Shown piece after piece: positions 1 to 10,769 of a stretch of 27,067 nt of DNA. The first letter of the stretch is position 1; the number at the start of each line of letters is the position of its first letter. The DNA is from Desulfobacterales bacterium. GTDB lineage: Bacteria; Desulfobacterota; Desulfobacteria; Desulfobacterales; UBA5852. Both the position numbers and the translations under genes were made by a program. Location of the stretch: the NCBI GenBank assembly GCA_030066455.1, contig JASJBQ010000031.1, positions 1-27,067 of the forward strand, read 5' to 3'. The notes below the pieces were generated by a model that was given only the letters and a program-made list of their open reading frames with translations, was not told the origin of the DNA and did no database searches.

Positions 1-147
1 GCCGAGCCGTTCAACGTGGGTCAGGAGATCCTTTTGAATTTCACCCCCACCCGTCACGCCGAACCGGTGAAGGTCCGCGGTCAGGTGGTGCGTGTTACGG
101 GTGAAGGCATCGGTGTGAAGTTTATCCGCCAGGCCGCCGAAAGCTGA
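1..147 (+). CDS. PilZ-domain-like protein, C-terminal fragment
   Basis: The open frame enters from the left edge and ends with TGA at 145-147, leaving 48 residues. The segment reads as the last beta-strands of a PilZ barrel: a polar strand (EILLNFTPT), a strand VKVRGQVVRV, then the closing GEGIGVKFI, which matches the G-x-G-V-x-F ending of PilZ domains. PilZ proteins bind cyclic di-GMP or are degenerate scaffold versions. The RxxxR binding motif would lie before the window, so binding cannot be judged. The next 189 bases hold no gene that I can see, and the neighbouring gene converges from the other strand. Confidence 0.6.
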   Translation, partial: AEPFNVGQEILLNFTPTRHAEPVKVRGQVVRVTGEGIGVKFIRQAAES

Positions 148-336
148 CCACCGCACACCCTGTGCAGGCGCCGCCCTCCCCGCCTTTACGCCTGCCGCGA
201 ACCGGCCCCGCATGTGTCGATACGACCGGCATGGTTTTCCGGGCTGGGGCCATTGCCCCCCCACAAGCAACCTATCGCAAGACGTAGCGGTGAGCCCAAA
301 AGGACGGATCGTTCTTGAATCGGTCGATAGGTCCGA

Positions 337-2115
<1,779 letters not shown>

Positions 2116-2132
2116 GGAGAATCTTGATGAAC

Positions 2133-2144
2133 TCGTAAAAAGTC
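2133..2144. repeat. Isolated copy of the repeat-terminus core (TCGTAAAAAGTC)
   Basis: TCGTAAAAAGTC equals the core of the terminal inverted repeat of the elements at 2153-2276 and 16067-16189. It lies 8 bases outside the left end of the first copy, between that copy and the phoR start codon. It may be the scar or end of a related element, or chance. Confidence 0.4.
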
Positions 2145-2152
2145 TTTTACCG

Positions 2153-2274
2153 GACGGTTTCGTAAAATGTTCGAGATCAAGGCTTGCGAATCCCGAGGAG
2201 TGAGGCGTACTTACGATACGCCGCAATGACGAGGGATGAAGCGTAACGCCGATATCGGACTTTTTACGGGACCG

Positions 2275-2276
<2 letters not shown>
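2153..2276. repeat. MITE-like inverted-repeat element, copy A
   Basis: A 124-bp element bounded by GACGGTTTCGTAAAA at the left and the inverted counterpart CTTTTTACGGGACCGTC at the right. It matches 16067-16189 over its whole length with 13 differences, including one single-base gap, by hand alignment. Internally, GGCGTA...TACGCC and ATCCC...GGGAT arms let it fold into a long imperfect hairpin. It carries no gene and no transposase is in the window, so it would have to be mobilised in trans. It fills most of the phoB-phoR gap, and its last two bases form part of the phoB stop codon. I see no clear target duplication. Confidence 0.8.
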
Positions 2277-2961
<685 letters not shown>

Positions 2962-2980
2962 GGGTGTCCTAACATATTAA

Positions 2981-3003
2981 GGTCGCGTTTCGGTCGCGTT
3001 AAA
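2981..3003 (+). promoter_or_regulatory. 11-bp tandem direct repeat upstream of phoB (possible Pho-box-like operator)
   Basis: GGTCGCGTTTC is followed immediately by GGTCGCGTTAA, two 11-base units that agree at 9 positions. Seven-base units spaced by four bases are the layout of PhoB boxes, although the bases differ from the E. coli CTGTCAT consensus. The site is about 20-42 bases upstream of the phoB start codon, where autoregulation would be expected. The rest of 3004-3243 holds AT-rich stretches (for example 3054-3068) but no gene that I can support. Confidence 0.3.
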
Positions 3004-3243
3004 GCCGCAGCAGACGGCTGAATAGCTTGTAGGGCGGCCATGTTAGCATAGTGTTAAAAAAAAGCTAAATGGATATTAGGCCCCGATGAACAATACTAAC
3101 AATTCATGTCAAATGGTCGCCCGCCGGACCTGGCGGATGGCTGAACACGGCATGCCAGACACGAATAGCCTCCTGATGCCGCCCGAGTCTATCCGGCCGC
3201 GCAGCCGGCCCGTCTCCCCACGGCGTGGCATTCCGCCCCTGGC

Positions 3244-4173
3244 TCAGGTGACCAGCCAGAGGGCCATGTTTTCGGCCCGGTTGATAACGTAGCGTGAAAC
3301 GCTGCCCGTGAAAAATGATCGATTGATGCCGCGGCGTCCAATCACCAGGGTGCCGAAATCGCCTTCCTTGGCCGTCCGGATGATGGCCTTGCCGGGGTTG
3401 AGTTCTTTCTCGAGAATTTGGATTTCGATCTGGTGCGTGCCGATGCCGGCCGCTTTGAACCGCGCCAGGGATTTGGAGTAGAAATGATCGATGCAGTGAT
3501 GGGCCCCGCGCTTTCCAACCATTTCCAGGCGGTTGCGGCCGTCGCCGAAATCGATGCCGCAGGATTCCACCAGGCGGGGGATGACATGCAGGAGATGGAA
3601 TTTGACCTTGTGGTTGCCTCCAAAAACATGGGTGAGGTGCTCGATGACCCGCATCGCGCTCTCGGAGCCGTCCACGGCCACCATCAGCCGCGAAGAGCGG
3701 ACCGCGCCGTCGATGATCCAGATGGGCAGGAACGTCGAATTTTCGACCAGATTGGCGGTGACGCTTCCCATGAAAGGTTTTTTCAGGGCCGAAAGATCGC
3801 GCCGGCCGGTAATGATGGCGTCGACGCGGTTGGCTTGGCCGTAGTCCAGAAGCGTTTTGGCCAGACCTTCCTCATCGGCTAGGCTCACGGTTTCGATGCG
3901 CTCTTCCGGAAAGCCATTCTCGCACAGGGCCTGGTGCTGTTTGTTCAATACGAGCGCAGCGGCCTCCGCGTGGGCGGCACGCAAATGCTCCAGCGCCTGT
4001 TGCGATTGCTTGTCCTTGGGTGCCTCGGCGGCGAGGAAAGGGGAGACCGCCGGTTGGACATGGACCAGCCGACATTGCAGGTCGTCCACGGATTCGGCCA
4101 GTCCGGCCACATAGCGCACGGCCTGACGCGAGGGCGGGGAGTCATCGACCGCGACCATGATTTCCTTTGGCAT
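3244..4173 (-). CDS. Tandem-domain universal stress protein (UspA family)
   Basis: 309 residues with two consecutive Usp folds. The first opens MPKEIMVAVDDSPPS and closes with ITGRRDLSALKKPFMGSV. The second starts near SSRLMVAVDGSESA and closes with VIGRRGINRSFFTGSVSR. These closing stretches are the ATP-loop region (G-2x-G-9x-G-S/T in the family). The first has D in place of the second G, and the second has a shorter spacer, so nucleotide binding may be altered. Soluble cytoplasmic stress or energy-state protein; the partner is unknown. ATG 4173 is preceded by a strong AGGAGG and is followed directly by the first strand, so the longer frame to 4209 is unlikely. No operon partner is closer than about 100 bp. 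Confidence 0.9.
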   Translation of the reverse strand: MPKEIMVAVDDSPPSRQAVRYVAGLAESVDDLQCRLVHVQPAVSPFLAAEAPKDKQSQQALEHLRAAHAEAAALVLNKQHQALCENGFPEERIETVSLADEEGLAKTLLDYGQANRVDAIITGRRDLSALKKPFMGSVTANLVENSTFLPIWIIDGAVRSSRLMVAVDGSESAMRVIEHLTHVFGGNHKVKFHLLHVIPRLVESCGIDFGDGRNRLEMVGKRGAHHCIDHFYSKSLARFKAAGIGTHQIEIQILEKELNPGKAIIRTAKEGDFGTLVIGRRGINRSFFTGSVSRYVINRAENMALWLVT

Positions 4174-4277
4174 GTCGGCCTCCTGCCGATCGGCACTGTG
4201 CGGTTTCAAATGGCGGCCTATTTTTAAAAAGTAAGGCTGATTTCAGGGGCGACAACCGGCATCGCCGTCGGGCGAGA

Positions 4278-5024
4278 TCAAAAAGCGCGTTGCGTGGCCT
4301 TGTCGGACTGACGACGTCGGGCTTCCTCGGCAGCCTGCTCCTGGGCGACCAGATCACCGATATTGGCCATGAAATAAAATCGCAGCTGGCGTTCGATCCT
4401 TCCCCCCCGGCGTCGAATCGAGACGCCGCAGAGGATTTCATCGGGTTTGCGCCAGACCCGTACCTGGTCTCCCTCCCGGTCGCCGTCGAAGCGCTCCGGT
4501 TGGCCCCATTTGGTCTGCAGAGCGGAAAACAATTCCTGGTCTTCGTCGGCAGGTTCGACGACAAGGTAAAGGGGTTTGCCCGTCTGCTCGAGAAACACGA
4601 AGCGGATCAAGCGGAAAGGGAGCCCCTTCAAATGGGCGCGCCGATAGGTCAGCGTCGTCACCGCGTGTTCCCGGCGGCCGCCGGGAACGGGATTGAGGGC
4701 CCGGTGGTACCGGTGGATTTGCGGGAAATGGGCCCGGGTAAATGCGGCATTGATGAGGACGAGATCGATCGGGCCGCGTCGTGAAATGGCGTCGGGTCCC
4801 AATTGATCGGCCAGCCTCCTGCGCAGCCCGCGGCTGAGAATCGTTTCGTCATGGATGTCGAAAAAGCTGAAACCCTCGGATCCGGCTCCGGATACGGCGG
4901 CTTCGGGACGGGTGATATCCCGCTTGGAGCGGGTAAGGGCCAGGATTGAGGTCAGCAACAGAACGAGCAGGCCGGCCAGCAGACCGGCCATGAGCATTTT
5001 GCTTTGGCGCGACAGAGGCATCAT
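4278..5024 (-). CDS. Membrane-anchored protein of unknown function
   Basis: 248 residues from ATG 5024. GGGGAG lies 3 bases upstream of it, and the next ATG at 5021 has better spacing and is an equal candidate. A hydrophobic stretch at about 10-30 followed by TRSKRD suggests a single N-terminal signal anchor. The remaining about 210 residues are Arg-rich and include a short acidic stretch (PADEDQE), with a C-terminal end rich in Gln, Glu and Arg that may be helical. I do not recognise the family and propose no function. It is separated from the stress protein by about 100 bp and from the GAF gene upstream by about 360 bp, so it probably has its own promoter. Consistent codon usage and a full frame argue that it is real. 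Confidence 0.7.
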   Translation of the reverse strand: MMPLSRQSKMLMAGLLAGLLVLLLTSILALTRSKRDITRPEAAVSGAGSEGFSFFDIHDETILSRGLRRRLADQLGPDAISRRGPIDLVLINAAFTRAHFPQIHRYHRALNPVPGGRREHAVTTLTYRRAHLKGLPFRLIRFVFLEQTGKPLYLVVEPADEDQELFSALQTKWGQPERFDGDREGDQVRVWRKPDEILCGVSIRRRGGRIERQLRFYFMANIGDLVAQEQAAEEARRRQSDKATQRAF

Positions 5025-5383
5025 GTTCTCCCCAATAGAGCGGACCGAGCAGGCCGATGGGAACCCGGGGCGGCGTTCGCCAAGTGCGGCCGCATCGGCA
5101 AGGTTCGCGGATCTTTTAAAATAACAAAGCGTGAGGGGTTTGTCAGCGTCGGAGACGCTTTTTGACCGCCTGACGGTGGAAGCGGCCGACATGATCTTTT
5201 TTGGGCCGCTGCGTCTCACAGAGCCGTTGCAGCTCGCTGACGGGCCTGGTGGGCCTCAAAAAGCGCAATGGGGCGAAGCGCCGTGTTTCCGCGCTCCGCC
5301 CCGATAGGGGGTATCGCAAGCTTCGGGATGGTCACCGGCAGGGGGCGGCCATGGCGGCGGTCCTACCCCGTGACGCCTGTTGA
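5025..5383. other. Gene-poor spacer between GAF gene and unknown membrane protein
   Basis: No frame here has a family match or a convincing ribosome site. The frame of the downstream gene stays open up to 5219, but that extension is compositionally unlike a protein start. The one structured element is the hairpin at 5270-5302. The promoter of the downstream minus-strand gene must lie here; I could not pick -35/-10 boxes with confidence. Confidence 0.5.
5258..5302 (-). terminator. Possible terminator downstream of the GAF gene
   Basis: Arms GGGGCGAAGCGC (5270-5281) and GCGCTCCGCCCC (5291-5302) pair with one mismatch around a 9-base loop. On the minus strand a run of five T follows about 7 bases after the stem (5258-5262). 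The T-run is short and displaced, so efficiency is uncertain. Confidence 0.35.
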
Positions 5384-6013
5384 TTATTCCGATCCCGAAG
5401 TGGCGGAACTCAACCGTCCCTCGCTCACGGGCACGCCTTCGTGGGGTGTCCAGCGCTTTTCGCCCAGGGCGCGGTGGTCCTGCCTGGATTTCAGGATCTC
5501 AATGCTGCTCTTCAACCCTTTGTAGAGCCGTGCCGTCTCGATGGCCATGCCTGTGATTTGGGCCACGGCCTGGACCAGATTGACGTCGTCGATGGTGAAT
5601 TCCCACTGTTCGGCCGTGTAGATGCGCACCGCACCGATAGGGTTGCCGCGGGCCATGATCGGGACCGCCAGAATGGAGGCGATGCCCTCGCGCCGCGCCT
5701 CTTCGGGATACTGGATGCGGGGGTCGTCGAGGACGTCGTAGATGGCCACGGGGCCGTCTTTCAACGAATCGGCAATCGAGCGCCTCGCGCTGATCGGGCC
5801 TTTATTGAGGTATTCCTCGCTGAGGCCTGCGGAGGCGGCAACTTCCAACTCATGGGTTTTGGGGTTGATCAGGAAGAGGGCGCAGCCTTTGGTCTTGAGC
5901 GAATCTCGGATACCGGTCACCGCCAGCAGGGTGACTTCGTCAAATTCGCGCGACATGGCAATGCGTTCAGTGATTTTCAACAGGGTTTCGTAGTTGAGCA
6001 GATTTTTTTCCAT
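5384..6013 (-). CDS. GAF-domain protein
   Basis: 209 residues. An N-terminal helix of about 20 residues leads into one GAF domain (about 22-165) with ALFLINPKTHELEVAASAGL, the KGPI...SIADSLKDG region and the ILAVPIMARGNPIGAVRIYT core. A polar tail of about 45 residues follows with no recognisable output domain. It is therefore probably a stand-alone ligand or redox sensor acting on a partner protein. The ligand cannot be read from sequence. ATG 6013 is preceded by AAAGGAGG with about 6 bases spacing, an excellent ribosome site that rules out the longer frame to 6163. The neighbours are transcribed the same way but are too distant for a clear operon. Confidence 0.85.
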   Translation of the reverse strand: MEKNLLNYETLLKITERIAMSREFDEVTLLAVTGIRDSLKTKGCALFLINPKTHELEVAASAGLSEEYLNKGPISARRSIADSLKDGPVAIYDVLDDPRIQYPEEARREGIASILAVPIMARGNPIGAVRIYTAEQWEFTIDDVNLVQAVAQITGMAIETARLYKGLKSSIEILKSRQDHRALGEKRWTPHEGVPVSEGRLSSATSGSE

Positions 6014-6518
6014 GAAAACCTCCTTTCGTCCGTCTCCGGAAATGGGTTGCGGCGGTCTGGGTTCCCGCCGCGCGGGGCCGATGGTGTTCAGGCGACCCAG
6101 ACCCGTTGGTCGGTGCTGCTGGTCATAAACGGTACCCAAACCGTGTTCGGCGATATGCCGCATTCTCGGGTTCGATACCGGCAGAATAGGGGGAGGACGA
6201 ACGATCGGTTTCGTTACCAGAAGGTGTCGCGTACAGAGTTCGTGTCGGCAGGAATGGAGAGGGTGCGCTGTGTGACGCCAGGGCCGATGGCAGGCGATCA
6301 GTTCGAGGGAGAATGCCGCTTCGTCGGAGGCGCGTGGTCAGCGTTCGAATTAATTATCTACTTAAAAAAATAATTAGGACGGGATGGACTGTCAAGCAAC
6401 CCACGCCAAGGCGACACCTGCCCGCGCCGTCCGCTCGGCAGTCTAGGCGCGGGTTTCAAAAGGCTCGTTGGCGGGAGGTTCGCGGTACACGAATCTTCTA
6501 CGGATAGGACGCGCGCTT
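6014..6518. other. About 500-bp intergenic region, upstream of the GAF gene
   Basis: I see no supportable gene. The notable element is an AT-rich island at 6349-6376 with inverted arms TAATTAT (6351-6357) and ATAATTA (6370-6376), standing out in otherwise GC-rich sequence. It could be the end of the ChaN-like transcription unit (on the minus strand) or part of the GAF promoter region. The length of the GAF gene leader implied is unusual. Confidence 0.4.
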
Positions 6519-7364
6519 TCAGTAACCGCTGATCAGAAGGTCGGCATCATCCTTGTCGATGGTGGTGCGATCGATGCCGCCGGGAACCTCCGGAAGGATG
6601 ACCAGGTGGTCTGCCGGCCCCATTTTTTGGATCTGGGCGGGAATGCCGCCTTTACGGGCGTGCCCCGATCCGGTCAGCAGGACGATGGTATGCTCCGGGT
6701 TGGCTTCGAGGAACCGCAGCGAACGCGCGGCCATGGCCTTGTCCCAAACGAGCTGGGCTTCGCAGAAATGGGTGAAATCCATCTGGCCGTGGCCATGGGC
6801 GCCGTAAGCCTGCCGGATAAAGGCCATGTAGTCCGCATCCACGTCGCAGGTCACAAAGGGCAGGTCCTGGCGATCCTTCTCGGAAAGGGAGTCAAATCCC
6901 TGGTAGGCGACCTGGCGCGTGACGTTGCGGGGTACGTTCAGCCCCACCACCGGCAGGCGTTGCTCACGGGCATAGGCGAGAATCGGCTGGTAGAGCGGCC
7001 AGGGGTAGTTCCAATTATCCAGATAGACAGCTTCAAATGCATCCGGTTCCAGCTGCCCCGCAACCCAGGCGTCCAGCGACGACTGGCTGTCGCTGCGGAA
7101 CATTTCCATGCCCACGGCCACTTTGCGGCCGGCCGCCACCAGACTCTGGATGACGGCCAGTTGGGCCCGGTGATGGCCGGCGTTGGTGTGGTGCTCGCCC
7201 ACCAGGATGATGCGATGGTCCGGATAGCTCGCGGACAGATCGCTCAGCGGGATGGTGTCGCTGGTGTGCATATCATAGAGCACCATCTCCGCGCGGGCGG
7301 CGTCGCCCGCCCAGAGCGGCATTAAAAGGCCGACCAGCAGGATATAGATGGCGGTAGGTTTCAT
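6519..7364 (-). CDS. ChaN/Tiki-superfamily exported protein (Cofac_haem_bdg, PF04187)
   Basis: 281 residues. An N-terminal signal peptide (about 1-25, ending ARA) has no clear lipobox, so it is probably periplasmic. The body carries the family marks: ILVGEHHTNAGHH (GEHH at 56-59), VGMEMFRSD and the late LLTGSGHARKGG. ChaN of Campylobacter binds haem, and related Tiki proteins are metalloproteases with conserved Glu/His, so this may bind haem or a metal or act as a hydrolase. ATG 7364 is preceded by GGGAGAG and lies one base from the stop of the M1-like peptidase, so the two are translationally coupled. That suggests a shared role in the cell envelope. The substrate is not inferable. Confidence 0.87.
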   Translation of the reverse strand: MKPTAIYILLVGLLMPLWAGDAARAEMVLYDMHTSDTIPLSDLSASYPDHRIILVGEHHTNAGHHRAQLAVIQSLVAAGRKVAVGMEMFRSDSQSSLDAWVAGQLEPDAFEAVYLDNWNYPWPLYQPILAYAREQRLPVVGLNVPRNVTRQVAYQGFDSLSEKDRQDLPFVTCDVDADYMAFIRQAYGAHGHGQMDFTHFCEAQLVWDKAMAARSLRFLEANPEHTIVLLTGSGHARKGGIPAQIQKMGPADHLVILPEVPGGIDRTTIDKDDADLLISGY

Positions 7365-7365
7365 G

Positions 7366-9495
7366 TCAGAGCTCTCCCTTATCGTCCATTTTTGAAGGGT
7401 TTTCCGGCGACCAGGCGTGGATCAGGGGGGATCGCACGGCCGGCCAGGTGCCTTTGGCCACATTGCGCGCGGTTTCGAACACCAGATAGCTGTAGCGGCC
7501 GTAATGCGGCACCTTGGTGGCAATCCTGTGCCGGTCCTCTTCCCGGCCGAAGAGATAGAAGGCCATAAAGCCTTCGGGGCGGGCGGGATGCGGATGGATG
7601 CCGAAATAGGTATGGCCGCGACGCTCGTAGGAAGCCGCATTCAAGCTGAATGCCTCCGTGGTGACAGTAAGCCCGTTGGACTCCAAGTCTATCGGTGAGG
7701 TGATGCCTTCCGTCTGCATGAAGACAATATGCGGCCGCCGGGCGGTTTGCGGTGACCATTGCGCGGCGGTGATCATTTCCAGGCGTTCCGTTCCGAGGGC
7801 CCGGCCGAGGCGGGATGCGGTCGCGCGGGCGCGATCGGCTGCCGGTCCGTCCGGCAGGACCACGAGAATGTCCCGGGCCGATTTGAGCCGGTTGATTGTC
7901 GGCGGCATCTCCTCCGGGGCGAGTCGTCTGAAGAAGTCGAACGCCGGGTCGACCTCGAGGCGCTGCGGGACAAAGGGGATCCGGATGTCGAAAGGGGTTT
8001 GTTCGGCGTCCACGGAAATTTTCTCCGTGTGGACACTGGCGGCACTGCTCAATCGGAGCGGCAGATCAAGAGTGAAGACGGGCGCTTGCTGCCGAATGAT
8101 GCCGCGAACGCGGGTGCCGCTCGGGATCTTTTCGCGCACGATGGCGTCCAGTGAGAGCTGCGGGGCTCCGGTGCGCTGTACCCACTGGCGGAAAAAGACA
8201 TCGAGCGAACAGCCACAGGCGGCCTCGAACGCCGTTTGGATGTCTCTCCAGGAAGTGGATTTAAACATGCGCTCACGTGCTATCTGCTTCAGGGTGGTCC
8301 AGAAAATCGCGTCGCCGACACCCTGGCGCAGCATGTGAAACACCATGGTCGCCTTGTCGTAGCCGACGGCCTTGGTCAGCGGGTCGCTGCGGCTGGTGAA
8401 GCGGGTCAGGGGGAAGTCTTTGTCCGGCGGAACGAGTTCGGTGAAGTTGCGCAGCATTTGGCGGCGGCTGTCCCGGGCGGCTTCCGTTCCGCTCAATTCC
8501 CGGAAGCGGTAGTCGGACACATAGGTGGTCAGCCCCTCGCTCCAGTTGCCGCCCGCGTAGTCGACCAGCACCCCGTTGCCCCACCAGCAGTGCGCGATTT
8601 CATGCCTCAGGCTGGTGGGAATGATAAACGGCAGACGCAGCACGCGGCCGCCGATCAAAGTGTATGACGGAAATCCGTAGCCGGTCGGGAAGAAGTTCTC
8701 CACCACGGCGAATTTCGTGAAGGGGTAGCGGCCGAACAGCGCTTCGTAGTCGCCCAGATATTGGAGGGAAGCGTTGAGGTACTGATCGGACAGAGCGCTG
8801 TCGTCATCAATAAAATAGGTGGCGGCCTGCAGGTGTCCGGCCGCTTGCGTGCGCACCGTGAAACGGTTTGCCACCAGGGCGAGCCTTTCGACCGGGTTGT
8901 CGATCTGCCAGGCGGTCACCGAAAATCCCGGCCGCGAAGGCGCCGGGACCGCGCGGCCGGCCGTGAGCGCCACCATTCCCGGCGGCCCGGTGACCTGAAT
9001 GCGGAAACGCTCCCTAGCTCCCGCAACCGAGGGATACCAGCCGGCACCGGCGAGCAGGAGCGTGCCGCGCGGCGAAATGGTCCCCGTAACCCCGAAACCG
9101 GGGTTGTCGGTATTCACCGGATCATCCGGGGCCGGGTCGTCGAAGCGGCCATGGTACTGGATGGTCAGCTGCAAATCGTCTGTCGGGGGGGAAGCGGGGC
9201 GATCGAGAGTGATCCAGTGACCGCGACGGTCGTAGTCGGCCTCAACCCCGTTGACGGTCAGGCGCTCGATGACGATCCTCGCCCCCATACTCAACATTAG
9301 GGGGCCGCTGTGACCGGAGATCGCAATACGATCGACGCCGGAGAGACGAGCGCGTTTCGGGTTCAACTGGATGTCGAGTGCGTGCGTGGCCTCGAGGGCG
9401 CGGGCGTCGACGGCCAGACTAAAAAAGAGGCCGATAATGACCAAATTTTTACTGATCAAACGTAATGGTTTTCGCTTCGGTGAAAATGGTGGCAT
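7366..9495 (-). CDS. Exported M1-like (gluzincin) metallopeptidase
   Basis: 709 residues. Hydrophobic stretch at about 16-30 after a basic N-terminus, with a likely cleavage after ARA (about 33). The catalytic part has HEIAH (298-302), WWGN, and the third zinc ligand in NWSEG (E320). The spacing HEXXH-x17-E is one residue shorter than the classical M1 x18. VENFFPTGYGFPSYTLIGG (265-283) occupies the place of the GAMEN exopeptidase motif, which is absent. It is thus a peptidase of the M1 clan, probably not a classical aminopeptidase. The C-terminal about 200 residues look like a separate alpha/beta domain (DILVVLPDGPAADRAR). AGGA precedes ATG 9495. It forms a one-base-spaced pair with the ChaN-like gene. 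Confidence 0.88.
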   Translation of the reverse strand: MPPFSPKRKPLRLISKNLVIIGLFFSLAVDARALEATHALDIQLNPKRARLSGVDRIAISGHSGPLMLSMGARIVIERLTVNGVEADYDRRGHWITLDRPASPPTDDLQLTIQYHGRFDDPAPDDPVNTDNPGFGVTGTISPRGTLLLAGAGWYPSVAGARERFRIQVTGPPGMVALTAGRAVPAPSRPGFSVTAWQIDNPVERLALVANRFTVRTQAAGHLQAATYFIDDDSALSDQYLNASLQYLGDYEALFGRYPFTKFAVVENFFPTGYGFPSYTLIGGRVLRLPFIIPTSLRHEIAHCWWGNGVLVDYAGGNWSEGLTTYVSDYRFRELSGTEAARDSRRQMLRNFTELVPPDKDFPLTRFTSRSDPLTKAVGYDKATMVFHMLRQGVGDAIFWTTLKQIARERMFKSTSWRDIQTAFEAACGCSLDVFFRQWVQRTGAPQLSLDAIVREKIPSGTRVRGIIRQQAPVFTLDLPLRLSSAASVHTEKISVDAEQTPFDIRIPFVPQRLEVDPAFDFFRRLAPEEMPPTINRLKSARDILVVLPDGPAADRARATASRLGRALGTERLEMITAAQWSPQTARRPHIVFMQTEGITSPIDLESNGLTVTTEAFSLNAASYERRGHTYFGIHPHPARPEGFMAFYLFGREEDRHRIATKVPHYGRYSYLVFETARNVAKGTWPAVRSPLIHAWSPENPSKMDDKGEL

Positions 9496-9634
9496 CGGTG
9501 TTTCCTGTCCTGCGGGCCGGCGTATTTTATATGATTATTGATCTTGGCGGCACTTGATTTATTCTATCCTAACGACGATCCGTTGGATGTCAAAAACGAG
9601 CCTTGCCATTCGCCGAGGGCCGGTTTTTATCGGT

Positions 9635-9663
9635 TTGACCTGCGGCCCTAATTGGGATAGATA
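9635..9663 (+). promoter_or_regulatory. Sigma70-type promoter for the Ser/Thr kinase gene
   Basis: TTGACC (9635-9640), a 17-base spacer, then TAGATA (9658-9663) in an AT-rich context. This is a close match to the housekeeping consensus and would give a leader of about 80 bases before ATG 9749. Confidence 0.55.
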
Positions 9664-9748
9664 AAATTATCAACGGGTTCGATGGCCGACCCCGACATTA
9701 AAAACCACGGGCTGGCGCTGAGATCCCCCGGCGGCGCAGGAATCCGCG

Positions 9749-10642
9749 ATGGGCGCGATTGCCAAAATCAAGGTGGACCACCTGATCGGCACCGAGGTCG
9801 GCACCTCCACCATATTAAAGGAACTGGCGCGCGGCGGTATGGCGATTGTCTTCATTGCCTACCAGCGAACGCTCAAGCGCCAGATCGCCCTGAAAGTGCT
9901 TCCCAAAAAGCTTCTGACGCCCAAGACCGCCGAGCGCTTTCAGTCCGAAGCCGAATCGGCCGCTATTCTATCGCACCCCAACATCATTCCGGTCTACGAA
10001 GTGGGTGAAACGGATGAGTTTCTCTTTTTTACGATGCAGCTGGTGGAAGGCAAATCACTGGCGCGCATAATCAACCTGGCCAAGAAGAACCTGCTGCCCT
10101 CGCGGCGCACGCTGCCGGTCGGCGAGGCGGTCCGTATCTGCAGCCTGGTGCTGGAGGCCATGGAGTACGCGCATCAGATGGAGATTATTCACCGGGATAT
10201 CAAACCGGACAATGTTCTGGTCGAAAAGCACACCCAGCGCCCGATCATCACCGACTTCGGCGTGGCCAAAGTCCTGCGCGCCGACGACGAGAACATGCCC
10301 ATGGTCCAGGGGACGCCGGTTTATATGCCGCCGGAACAGATCCTGGGCCGCGGCGTGGACGGCCGGAGCGATATCTATGCCACCGGCACCATGCTGTTCA
10401 AAATGCTCGCGCCCGACCTGCCGCTGCCCCCTTTTGATTCCAAGGTCATGCTGCTCAAACAGAAGGTCAAGCGTAAAGAGGGTTGTTTCCTGAAACTGCC
10501 TTCCGAGCTCAACCTGGATGTAAACGAAGAAATGGATCGCATTATTCTCAAGGCCACCGCCTACGACCAGGCGGACCGCTACCAGTCCTGCCGCGAATTT
10601 CTGCAGGACCTGCAGGCCTACGAGAAGAACTACCTGAACTGA
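9749..10642 (+). CDS. Soluble Ser/Thr protein kinase (Hanks type)
   Basis: 297 residues consisting of almost nothing but a kinase domain. Gly-rich loop LARGGMAIVF (26-35), catalytic lysine K49 (IALKV), alpha-C glutamate at about E67, HRDIKPDN (148-155, with D150 and N155), TDFGVAK (168-174), PPEQ in the APE position (194-197), and D208 of DGRSDIY. All catalytic residues are present, so it should be active. There is no membrane segment, PASTA or other sensory domain, which is unusual for bacterial kinases and implies that a partner protein provides input. AGGA lies about 8 bases before ATG 9749. The next gene, a large helical protein with an eroded GGDEF fold, follows after 127 bp on the same strand and is the obvious candidate partner or substrate. 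Confidence 0.93.
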   Translation: MGAIAKIKVDHLIGTEVGTSTILKELARGGMAIVFIAYQRTLKRQIALKVLPKKLLTPKTAERFQSEAESAAILSHPNIIPVYEVGETDEFLFFTMQLVEGKSLARIINLAKKNLLPSRRTLPVGEAVRICSLVLEAMEYAHQMEIIHRDIKPDNVLVEKHTQRPIITDFGVAKVLRADDENMPMVQGTPVYMPPEQILGRGVDGRSDIYATGTMLFKMLAPDLPLPPFDSKVMLLKQKVKRKEGCFLKLPSELNLDVNEEMDRIILKATAYDQADRYQSCREFLQDLQAYEKNYLN

Positions 10643-10769
10643 CGATCCTTTTGACCGCCGGGCCCGGGGATACGGGCGGAGGGTGGATCATTGAACCGGG
10701 GCCCGGATGGTACCCGGCGCAACACAAAAAAGGCGGCCCCGTTCTGCCAAGACCGGAGAGACGGTATCC

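Noticed and set aside
2116..2226. N-terminal extension of the PhoR-like kinase to ATG 2226
   Set aside because: The extra 37 residues are translated from the MITE-like repeat and do not resemble a kinase N-terminus.
9682..10008. Plus-strand frame starting at ATG 9682, overlapping the kinase gene
   Set aside because: It is out of frame with the kinase, has no recognisable motif and ends within a clear kinase domain.
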